A stretch of DNA of 20,980 nucleotides from Aduncisulcus paluster. Taxonomy: Eukaryota > Fornicata. The translations under genes and the position numbers were made by a program. The stretch lies in contig BQXS01013849.1 in NCBI GenBank assembly GCA_024181965.1, positions 10,968-31,947 of the forward strand. Direction: 5' to 3'. Below, in pieces: positions 7,654 to 17,300 of the stretch. Each line of letters opens with the position of its first letter. Positions within the stretch are counted from its first letter, which is position 1. A model generated the notes under the pieces. The model was given only the letters and a program-made list of their open reading frames with translations, ran no database searches and was not told where the DNA came from.

Positions 7654-7882
7654 CTAATATTTGGGGATATTACCCATGCGAAGCTCTCCATTCGCCACCT
7701 TTTGTGGATTAGAACTCTGATTATACGATTTATCTGAGCCTCATCTATTGTCGAAGCAACGACGAAATGCCTCAGCATTCTAAATATTATGGAGCATCTC
7801 TTGGAATTATACATCATTCATAATGTACTTCATGAATATTCTCAGGTTCCACGATTTGAATTACACTTGTAGTTGAATCCAT
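7654..7882 (-). pseudogene. Possible decayed coding segment, unrecognised
   Basis: From an ATG at 7882 a 22-codon frame reads MDSTTSVIQIVEPENIHEV and stops at 7814. A neighbouring frame then gives protein-like text broken by three stops: FQEMLHNI, NAEAFRRCFDNR, and GSDKSYNQSSNPQKVANGEL followed by RMGNIPKY, ending at 7654. The composition suggests former coding sequence, but I know no homologue and chance is a real alternative. Confidence 0.2.
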
Positions 7883-8172
7883 TTGTCTAGAGATAGAATT
7901 TATCTAAAATAAAAACAAACGGAATAATGATATTTGTAAACGAACAATAATGCAAATTTCAAGGAGAATGGCACGAGAAAACCATGGATTCATCCATAAA
8001 ATATCATATTGATTATTCCATCTTTATTAATTGTATTATAAATAAAATCATTAATACTATTAATAAATTTGCCCAATTATATACATTTTTCTACGACATT
8101 TTCGGCTATAACTTCGATTTGGATTTTGTCCAGCTATCAAACTTTGTAACATTATATTAGTGATTATTTTGC
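7883..8172. other. AT-rich intergenic stretch, nothing identified
   Basis: Strongly AT-rich with several AATAAA- and TTAATA-like strings around 8020-8070. No coding frame or RNA gene is evident. It presumably holds the 5' flank of the small membrane-protein ORF at 8173. Confidence 0.5.
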
Positions 8173-8361
8173 ATGGAACTTTATTTTTTGATTGGTATTC
8201 TCTTTGGAATAGCTACAATATTGGCTGTTGGCGCCACTTTATTTTCTATGCATTATTGTCGCCGAGAACGTGATTTCTTGTTTCTTTATACGTTAGATGA
8301 TATCCATGAAATAGCAACTGGACATGAATCCTTATTAGCTGGGGTACCAGTCGTTCTGTAA
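8173..8361 (+). CDS. Small putative single-pass membrane protein, 62 aa
   Basis: An in-frame TGA stands just upstream of the ATG (at -12 to -10), so the start is well defined. Residues 4-27 form one strongly hydrophobic segment (FLIGILFGIATILAVGATLF), followed by a basic stop-transfer cluster CRRERD, then a short acidic-to-neutral tail (TLDDIHEIATGHESLLAG) ending in Val-Val-Leu. This predicts an N-out, C-in single-pass or signal-anchored protein. I recognise no family. ORFs this short can occur by chance, but the membrane-plus-charge arrangement and G/C-richer codons than the flanks favour a real gene. Confidence 0.45.
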   Translation: MELYFLIGILFGIATILAVGATLFSMHYCRRERDFLFLYTLDDIHEIATGHESLLAGVPVVL

Positions 8362-8690
8362 TGAGATATTATCCCCCATTTGATTTCTTCTATTACCTCC
8401 CTTCTTTTTGAAATTACATATATTTCTTAACTTGTTGAACGTTTTTCTTTCATTTTGAAATTGATATTTCAAATTTTAAGAAAGAATTTTCTTTCTACGC
8501 CATCTCCATCACATTTTCATTCTTAATGTGTAAGAAAATTAATATATTCTTTGATTTGTAATTTATTCGCAATATTTTAACTATTTACTTGAATATAAGT
8601 AAAATAAGCTCTTTTCAGCTCACATTTGATCGTTTTCCTGTCATTTTTTTGAAAATCTGCAATATCTTGCCAAAGAATCGTACAAAATGA
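8362..8690. other. AT-rich intergenic stretch, nothing identified
   Basis: No frame could be supported. It is T-rich and A-rich with TTTCTT and TTTGAAATT-type runs. It separates the small membrane-protein ORF from the coiled-coil gene. Confidence 0.5.
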
Positions 8691-8751
8691 GAAGAATCTG
8701 GAACGATTAACTCAAAATCTCCTCTTCTTGAAGTTTCAATCATCCAAAAAG
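8691..8751 (+). other. Candidate 5' exon segment of the coiled-coil gene
   Basis: The frame from 8691 reads EESGTINSKSPLLEVSIIQK and is preceded immediately by an in-frame TGA. It joins the coiled-coil frame without a frame clash if the 29 bases 8752-8780 (GTTTCATTC...TTAATGAG) are removed as a GT-AG intron; the joint then encodes Gln-Lys-Asp-Gly-Asn-Leu. No in-frame ATG was found for it, so a further upstream exon or an error would be needed. Confidence 0.25.
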
Positions 8752-8866
8752 GTTTCATTCCAGAAATATAATTTAATGAGATGGAAACCTTGTTATTGGA
8801 CCTATTGGAGGTCGTAGGTCTTCATTACGTGTTACTTCTGGTCTGAAAGGAGAAGAATCAGAATCC

Positions 8867-9343
8867 ATGAGAAGAGTTAGAGCTGAAGCTGAGTGGAATA
8901 GGAAAGTCAATGCTGTTGTGAAGGAACTCCAGCTTGTAAAAACACGTGAGAAGAAAGCTCAAACAACTATTAGTGCGCTTCAGAGTTCAGAAGTTGCATT
9001 GAAAGGTCGTTTACTATTGACAGAAAAACAGAATCGAGAGATTAAAAATAGATTGGCCACCGAGGAAGCTAAATATAGACGCGTGTATCTTCAGTTGGAA
9101 CAATTAAGGAAATCTGAGGACAAACGTGATAAAATCCTTGCCAAAGATCATCCAATTATAGCCAGGCTTGAGAAGAAAGTCGGTGATCTCACAAATGAGA
9201 AGGAATCTATCCAAAGATCATTGGATAATTTGACCGATTCTTGTATTACTTTGAAAAACAAAAATAGAGCTCTGCAACGTGAGATTTCAAATCTCAAATT
9301 GAGAGAGACTGAACTTCAGGGGCAGCTTGATAAATGTATTTAA
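8867..9343 (+). CDS. Coiled-coil protein, 158 aa from the first ATG
   Basis: From the Met at 8867 the product is almost entirely charged helix with heptad-like spacing (VVKELQLVKTREKKAQ, LRKSEDKRDKILAKDHPII, ARLEKKVGDLTNEKESIQRS) and no Pro except one near residue 94. Coiled-coil proteins of this size are common in the cytoskeleton and flagella, but I cannot place it in a family. The same frame is open for about 28 codons upstream of the ATG, back to 8781, and that part (GNLVIGPIGGRRSSLRVTSG) also looks coding. The true N-terminus may therefore lie further upstream, perhaps across a short intron. The stop at 9341 is only three bases from the opposed frame of family A copy 2 and lies within a 14-bp tandem duplication. 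Confidence 0.65.
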   Translation: MRRVRAEAEWNRKVNAVVKELQLVKTREKKAQTTISALQSSEVALKGRLLLTEKQNREIKNRLATEEAKYRRVYLQLEQLRKSEDKRDKILAKDHPIIARLEKKVGDLTNEKESIQRSLDNLTDSCITLKNKNRALQREISNLKLRETELQGQLDKCI

Positions 9344-9366
9344 AGATTAAATTTTAAAGATTAAAT
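9339..9366 (+). repeat. 14-bp direct tandem duplication TTTAAAGATTAAAT
   Basis: Two perfect adjacent copies (9339-9352 and 9353-9366). The first contains the coiled-coil gene's TAA and, on the opposite strand, the stop of the longer family A copy 2 frame. Confidence 0.9.
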
Positions 9367-10129
9367 CTGTATCAAAAGCTTCAAATTCTGGCTTTTTATT
9401 AAGCAAATGACTCATTATCTCAGTAAAATTAAGTGTTTTTGTTGAGTCAGTGATTCGGTCCTTGAAGGAATGATTTCTGTTCAAAATGAGTCGTTCATTT
9501 TCTACAATTTCTTGAGTATCTTGAATAATCTCCGTCAATCGCCCCATTATTCTTGCACCATTCCATCTTGGTATCATATTTGGGAGATATGTGAGGAACA
9601 AGAGATGGAACAGTGGAGAGCATGGAAATGAGTCTGGACCAGTATTTGATTCCCCATTCATGTTCTTCCTTCTTTATAACTGTAAACCACCCATCAAGAA
9701 GATCCTTAACATTATCATAGACTTCAACAGCATGTGCTGGATCACAACATAAGTGGGAGAAGAAGAATATAACATATTCATGATAATCCCCAACAATCTT
9801 ATCCCCAACAAACTCTCTCTTAACAACATCAAGAACAGGGTGGAAGAGAGGCCAAGCTTCAGAACACATGGATTTGTTGGGGGTTGAATTATCACTTAAG
9901 AAGGTGATTTTTGATAGAATAGCCATCCATTGCCCATAACACTCACTATCATTGTATATCCTCAACCAATCTCTGATATATGGTTTGATAAGGGTGAAAA
10001 TAGAAGATCGAGTGGAAGAAGAGGGAGAGATAGAGATGTTTCTGAGAGTTCTTAATAAATCTAGAGCAACTTTACCTCCCAACTTCTCCTTACTTCCTCT
10101 CTCAAGAATACGTTTGAAAGTGGGAGAGA
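9347..10129 (-). pseudogene. Family A helical-repeat protein, copy 2, cut by the assembly gap and frameshifted
   Basis: Second copy of the unrecognised helical protein at 2736-3539, in the opposite orientation. Its conserved frame enters from the N gap (first clear residues SPTFKRILERGSKEKLGG) and runs to a stop at 9495. The blocks RDWLRIYND, HLCCDPAHAVEVYDNV and WSRLISMLSTVPSLVPHIS are identical to copy 1. Amino-acid changes are clustered (GDYHEYVIFFF against EDEHEWVLWFF; AILSKITFLSDN against LILSFITLSSDG). After WCKNNG the frame ends in a Ser/Arg/Tyr-rich tail. A neighbouring frame continues as TEIIQDTQEIVENERLILNR and stays open to 9347, which looks like the original C-terminus separated by an indel. 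The 5' end is unknown because of the gap. It may be a relic or a sequencing error in a real gene. Confidence 0.55.
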
Positions 10130-10149
10130 NNNNNNNNNNNNNNNNNNNN
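10130..10149. other. Assembly gap, 20 N
   Basis: Twenty N bases, probably a placeholder of unknown true length. It separates the 5' side of family A copy 2 from the cut coding sequence of OST48 copy 2. Confidence 0.98.
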
Positions 10150-11133
10150 TAATACATAAGACCTTGATGATGTCTTACGGCCTGTTATTTCAGAAATTAC
10201 GACTGATATCTTGGCTGGTTCACCAATGAAAAATGTAGTATGTTCAGAGGCTCGATGAGATGGCTGATGTTTCTTATGGGCATCGTGGGAGTCGTTAATT
10301 GTACGTTTGCTGAAAAATCCGTGGATTGAAATGTCTTTCACGGTCAAAAGTCCTCGTCGTTGGGATAACCATTCAATGGGTTGAGAAAGGGAGGGTAATA
10401 GAGCAGGATCGGACATAACTCCAAGCCTAACGTTGTTTTCTCCGCCTTGATTCACACAAAAAACACATTGACCCATATATTCACTCAAACAAGTGCATCC
10501 AGAGGTTAAATAACGAATAGAATTAAAAAATGTCGTATCAATGGGTTTAACACTGGGGGAGGGAGTTTTTGAACCCCAAATGTATGGATTGGAGGCTAAA
10601 TTGTTTGACAAAACGAAAGGAGTCTTTTGTAGATTTAGTGGAACATTGGGGCTGATTGAAATATTATAATGGGTCGAAACATGGGATAATACCATTGATC
10701 GTGTGTTTGAATTGATCAAATATAGGACATTAAGGCCTATTTCTTCATTAGAATCGGCTTGACTTCGAACATCGTATTCGACCTCGTGTTTTTTATCTAC
10801 AGCATTATATAGAGTATTTAAATGCATATTAAGTTCATATGGTTCATCAAAATCTTCGGATATGTTTGTTTTCTCCCCAAGAGATAGAAATACAATCAAA
10901 TCATATTTAGGTGTTAAAGAAATATCATCATAGAAAGAGAATTGATTAATATCATAAATTGGCATGGAATCAACCAAATAATCCATATTCATCAGATCCA
11001 TTTCGACATTCTCAGCCATTTCTGGAGTACATTCATGGGTTACTAATATAGCTCGATTTCCAATAGGTGGGAGAGCAATAATGGGGCATATAAGAAATAT
11101 AAGGACCAAAAGGGAAACGATTAAACTTTTCAT
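10150..11133 (-). CDS. OST48/WBP1-like oligosaccharyltransferase subunit, copy 2, 3' half missing at the gap
   Basis: The start is an ATG at 11131-11133 giving MKSLIVSLLVLIFLICPIIA, a clean signal peptide, then the same NRAILVTHE N-terminal domain, Cys-rich insertion (CTCLSEYMGQCVFC) and FFIGEPAKISVVI segment as copy 1. About 328 codons are present, ending at RSYVL where the 20-N gap begins. The C-terminal beta domain, transmembrane helix and tail are not seen. By eye the two copies differ at about nine positions over roughly 957 bp, nearly all in the N-terminal half. Only two changes inside the shared protein are non-synonymous: Lys to Asn in LSNK/LSNN, and Asp to Glu in ISDDF/ISEDF. The N-terminus here is the better candidate for the ancestral one. 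The 3' half may simply be unassembled. Confidence 0.75.
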
Positions 11134-11354
11134 ATATGGAAGATATGTTATAATTGTTCCAAAATGAAATTCTCATGCTCAGACACTGAAAAAAATCATT
11201 ATTAAGAAAATTGGATGGGAAATTTAAAATAAAAATGCAACAAACAGCATGTTTTATTCTTGTAAATGCGAATAATTTAACTTAACGACCATATTTAATA
11301 TTTGGATAAAAACCAGCTCTTTTGGTCAAAATTAAATCATATAAAACACATCCA
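11134..11354. promoter_or_regulatory. Divergent intergenic region between OST48 copy 2 and the dynein gene
   Basis: A 221-bp AT-rich region between two divergent starts must hold both 5' flanks if both genes are active. An in-frame TAA near 11307 lies upstream of the dynein ATG. The segment before that ATG contains TATAAAACAC about 15 bases upstream, which is too close for a standard TATA box and may be an initiator-type AT element. No other motif was recognised. Confidence 0.35.
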
Positions 11355-14300
11355 ATGAATGATTCTGACGAAACCAGGAGAGAAATTACTGGTTTACATA
11401 GTGTTTCCGATTTATTGACTACTCTTGGTCCTGAAACCAAACGTAAAACTAGGCAAAGTTCAAATTCTCAAAGGCAAACCCAAATAACAAGTTCTCCTTC
11501 AATATATTCAAGAGTGAGTAGAGATCCTGTCACTGCTGCCTCCCTATTATCATCTATTTCTCATTCGAAGGCTTTCCAGCCCGGAAGTCCTTCGTCTCCC
11601 CTAAATAGAACTTCTATTCTCTCACCATCATCGCATCCAATTGCGACTAAACCATTGTCAGATATTCAATTACCAAAACATAAAAGAGCACCAGCTGTTC
11701 ATTCGAAACGGGCTGCTGTCACCACGCAAACCCGCGAAGATCGAACAAAAGGTGTTCCATCGCATCTTCTTGGGAGATCAGTCAATGAATTTATTGAATA
11801 TATGCACGAGAGTGGGTCTAAAGCTTCATTCGCATATTTGGTTCGAGCTAACGATCTCCCTGGTCTCATTGATCAATATCAATCATCTCTAAGCTCCATT
11901 AGAGGACATATACCTTCTCAGAAATCGCTTAAACGGCAAGATAAACCCTCCCCTTTGTCTCCAATACCTCCCGCGGGAAGTCCTCTCAAGGCTGGTCTTC
12001 GTTCTCGTTCTATTAAGCGTGGAAGCCTTTTAAAGCCCGCGTCCGGACTTGAACCGATCCCTCCTGACCATCCCAACCCAGAAAAGACCCCAGCGACCGG
12101 TTCTGTCGTCCAGCATCGTCCCACCACTCCCAGGTCCCGTCTCCTACCGTCAATTAGCCGGTTATTGCCGTCCATCCATACTTTCCCTCCCCCTCCTTCT
12201 CCTTTACCTCCAGCCTCGATGTTATCTCACTTAAATGAGATCGACAGAGAGAAAAACCTTCAGTCACGGTTCTCTGGTAGATTGGTCAGGTTGAACGAGG
12301 ATTACAGTCTTTATAACCTTTATGTCGTGCCCTATCAGATTATTCAGCATGCTACAACGTACTTTACCATAAGTTTCCAAGGGGTAACCCAATATGGAGG
12401 AGATAAGGTTGATTTTACCCCACTTTCCGACTGGATGGCTGAGAAAGAGCTCTTTGACAAGCTTATGAAAGTGAGAATCTTTAAAAACTTCAGGTTATGG
12501 CGTTCCTTTATTACTTGGAAACGAGAGATAAACGCTGAGAAACGAAAGGCCATCTCTGAAATCCTCCAAGCTCGTTTGTTCATCCTTGATAACAGCCTTC
12601 GAAGTGGTCTCTTTTTTACTGTCAAACGTCTACGTGTTGTTGATTACCATAGATTCTTTTTACGTTCAATAGATCAGAGTCGAGTCATGTTAGGTAAGAT
12701 TCTGACCAAAATAGAAGATGATAAGAGCAAAGAGATGAGTGGATCTTCTTCTTCTTCCACAACATCCTTGGCTGGTGGTACTGGAGATCTTCGTATTGAC
12801 ACATTGAAGGCTACTGCGGCTGCTAATTCTGCTAATAATCATAGTGGTAGTTCACAGGTTGGAATGGACTCTGCATCTAGTCGTTTTGATATATTCTCTG
12901 CCCGCCTTGGTATTTCTGACTCTTCCTTGCTTGACACTACTGGCGAAGAAGTCCCTGTTCTATCTGTGAATGTTGATGATGGTGTGAAAGGCCATGGTTT
13001 TACTATGTCTGTGGATGAATTACATGATATTAGTGTGGAGATATTGCAAGAATTCAAACAACAAACAAGATCCGCCATCTTTGATATTACAAACAAGATA
13101 TCAATCGTCTGCAATGACATTATCACATCTGTAGTCGGACAGAACAAAGAAGGAGGGCTCATCAGTGATAAAAAGGAAGAAAGAGAAGGTGAAGACTCTG
13201 CATCTTCATCGACTGGTTCTAGTTCTTCTGCTGCTGCTGGTAGCATTGGGGCTGGTGGATCTTCTGTCATATTGAGAAGAAAGAAAGGTAGTATCAAAAC
13301 TGCTACTCTGTCGGAGAGAGCACACAATGTTCTTTCAAAGGAAAGCATGTCATCGAGCAGTGGATCTGGCTCTGGTGGAAATCGACTCTCATACACCGAA
13401 CGAGCTGCAAAACGTCTTGAATGTCTTCGTTTGGCTGCTTACATCCGTGTTATCGACTATCACGTGATTGAAATGTTGTATAAATTCGTTGTTCTTTTCA
13501 CTGTCAATGTAGCCGATGCTTTAAGCCAAGCTTCCAAGGCACCCACACCTGATATTACTTGGCTTACACTCTCTCCAACGGCATCTCTTGAGAATGCTGG
13601 TGTTGCTGATATCATTGACTCCCTTAATGTGAACCCTGATGTCCTGGCTCGCACGAATGAACTTGTAGAGTACTGTCAGTTGGATTGTGAGGATCCTAAA
13701 GTCCAGAAACAAGTTAGAGATTTCTTGGCTGAACGTTCTCAGAAGTTGTGTGGAAGTCTTATTAAGATCGAGGAAACTGAAGCAACTGGAGCTTCTGTCC
13801 ATGGAGGTCACCGTCAACAGCTCAGCAAGGAACAGAAGTTAGCAAGAAGGATGGCACCCGCAAGACCTACTACTCTGTGTGAGGATAGATTGGTTCATCC
13901 ATTGACACCCATTCTTAGAGTAGAGCTTGGTATCGGTTGTGTATTGACTGGAGACGATGATGTAGCCATGTACCATCAAGTATGGCAAAGTGAAGATATT
14001 ATCTACACTGTATTTGAAAAAGAAGAGCTGAAATATATCGTAAACAAGGCTTCTTTGTGTCCCATTTTACAAGATTCAGCTGTACCACCTCATTTGACTC
14101 AGTTGAAGGCTTCAAATATAAGATTGTTGCCCATTGTAGGTTCTGGCCGGTTAGTTGATGCCTTTGACAATTTGATCAATGATCTTGTCCGTTACACTCT
14201 TGTTGTGGAACGTTTACCTCGTCACAGTGCCTTTAATACCTACACTAAACAATTTTTCACAGAGTCTGTTGGTCGTCTTGACAATGCTTCCCAAGAGAAA

Positions 14301-17300
14301 CGGATTAAGTTCCCACAATTGGGCTCTTCCCGACCTGCAGACGTTGTGTTTAGTAGCGAAGGACCTGAGATTATGTCGATGTTTGACGACAATAAGGATT
14401 TCGTTGAGGCTACAAAGGTTATTAATGATATTGTTGTCCAAGGTCATAAAGATGTTGTCGATTTCACTGAATCTCTTGAAGGGTATGTAAGAACTCTTGA
14501 CTGGAACTCAGACCTTCTTGAGGTTGAGACAAGATGTGCTCCTACTTTCTCATCTCTTGAGAAAGAACGTTTTGAAGCCCAAGAGAAGAAGAAGAAACTC
14601 ATGAAAGAGCGTCGTATGCAAGGAGATTCCTTGATTGATGATGATCTTGGTGGAATGGATGTTATTGGAGTTGGAGATGATCGAGCTGCTTCTCGTCTGT
14701 CTGTTATAGGTGGTGGTCTTGATTTTGGTGCTGAGGACAGTGAGGAAGAAAAGCTTCGTCTAAGGCGTAAGCGTGATCAAAAACGCAAACGTGGAATGCC
14801 CACCTTGAAGCAAAAGGACGTTAATTCTTTGATACAAGGCCATGCTCAATTAAAAGCTCAACTTGAATTGGTACGTTCGATGCCATCTTGTGTGGTTGTA
14901 CCTCCATTCTGTGTGGATCTTGCACCAGTGCGTCAAATCCTTGAAGGTCCTCCAACTCGTCGTCTTGCTCGTTTACGTCGACTTTTACCTCTTATCCTTC
15001 ACGATGCTTGTGACTCTCTTCACTTTGAAACACAAGATATGGTTAATGCTTTGAAGACAGAGAGTCAGACTGTCAAACAGTTCTGTGGCTATCTCCAAGA
15101 TCTTGATAGAGTTGTTGAGACTGGTCTTAAGGAAGTCGATGCATGTTTCGCTGTTGTGAATTCCCTACATGATGCTATGAAACCCAATGACATTGACCTT
15201 GAAGATGAAGTAAGAGCTTTGTTTACAAATACATCATCTGCTGTAAAACAATTACGTGACAGTGTGACAGTCTGTGAAAGTGGGAGAGCTGGTCGAGTTG
15301 CTGAGTTTTCTGAACAATTAATGGTCCAAATTAATCAATTGAAAGAAAATACCCAGAAACTAACTGATACGTTGCACAATGAAGCCTCTATCAAGGATTA
15401 TGCAGCTGCTCAAAACTGTCAATTCTCTGAAGCTGTTGAGAAACTTGACGAAATGTTTGAATTATTCTCTGATTTCAAGAAGAGGAGCAAGGAATATCTG
15501 AAATATCAACAAGCTTTGGGTATGGAGCCTGCATCATTCAATCTTCTTGATGATTCTTTCAATGAATGTTCAATGCACAGATCTGTCTGGCATTCTTTGA
15601 GAGATTGGGATACAAAAAGTAAGGAATGGAGAGGTGAAGGGTTTAGAGCTGTCGACGCAGATGGAGTTACTCTCGAAGTACAAGCTTTTTATAAGCTATC
15701 AGTGCGTGCTGAGCGTCAACTTAACGATACAAAGGTCGTTGGTGTCCTTAGAAGCCGTGTAGATGAGTTTAAGAAGGCTTTACCAGCCATCAGTGATCTC
15801 AGAAACCCTGCTCTCGTTCAAAGACATTTAGACAGAGTCTGGGAACTCTTAGGAGAGCCTGAGCAAGGTCAGGATGCCGTGACTGTTGGTTGGTTGATTG
15901 CCCAAGATGTTGTCCGTCACCGTGATGCCATTTCTACTATCTCTGCCGAGGCTTCCAATGAAGCTGCACTTAAAGACATGCTCGAAGGTGTCAAAGTTAA
16001 ATGGAACGACATGGATTTCATTGTTTTATCTCACGGTGGAGGAGGAGATAAGTATATTCTTGGTGCTGTTGATGATATCATTGCTCTGATGGATGATCAT
16101 TTGGTCACACTAAACACTATGCTTGCTTCTCGTTATATTGCAGCTGTTGAAGCTGAAGTCAGTGAAATGCAGAAACGTCTATCTTTGTTGTCAGATACTT
16201 TGGAAGTGTGGATAATCGTTCAGAAAGGTTGGATGTATCTGGAAAGTATCTTCTGTGCCCCGGATATTCAAAGACAATTGCCTCATGAATATCAAGCCTT
16301 TAACAGTGTTGACAGAAGTTGGAAAGAACTCATGATTCGTGTTCACGATACTCCCAATGCCCTTGACAACGGAACTGAACCTGGATTGCTTGAAAAACTC
16401 ACTAAACATTCCAAACAACTTGAAAGGATAGAGAAACAACTTAGAGAATATCTTGAAGCTAAAAGAACAGTCTTCCCACGTTTTTATTTCTTATCCAATG
16501 ATGAGTTACTTGATATTTTATCTCAAACACGTAATCCACGTGCTGTGCAACCACATTTAAGGAAGTGTTTCGATAACTTGTACCATTTAGAGTTTGGAGG
16601 TAAGAGTGATGATATTATTGGTATGGATTCTGTTGAGAAAGAACATGTGGCGTTTGTAAAGAATGTAAGGATTCGTGGTACTGTTGAAACTTGGCTTGGT
16701 ACTGTTGAAAAGGCTATGAGAGAAACTTTGAGACATAATCTCCAACAAACTCTTGTTGATTTAGCTGCATGTGAAGATGATAGAATTGAATGGATTAAGA
16801 CACACAAGGCTCAACTATTGATTGCTGTTAGTCAGATTAACTGGACCAGGAGTGTTCTTGAATGTCTTGATCGTGATGCTGCCATTGATGGTGCCAATTC
16901 CTTGAACACTGCACGTGATTCATCTGCAAGGATATCTCCATCTCCAATGCGTCGTTCTATGTCAATAGATTCTCATGGAGGTGATCATCACTCTGATGTT
17001 ATGTCTGACCACGGGGCTGGGTATCAACCAAGTGCTCTGGTGGAGTTTAGAGAACATTGGGTCCAATCCCTTGAGGACGTTGTGGCTCTTGTGTCTTCTG
17101 ATTTGAGTCCCTTGTTGCGAAAAAGTGTAGTTGCTCTGATTACAATTGAAGTCCATGCTAGGGATATCATTGATGAGTTGATTGAGAACAAGATACGCGA
17201 TAAACATGAGTTTGAGTGGACAAAACGACTTCGATATGTTTGGAATGAAGAAGAACAAGACTGTTTCATCCATCAAACTGATGCAGCTTTTAGATATGCC

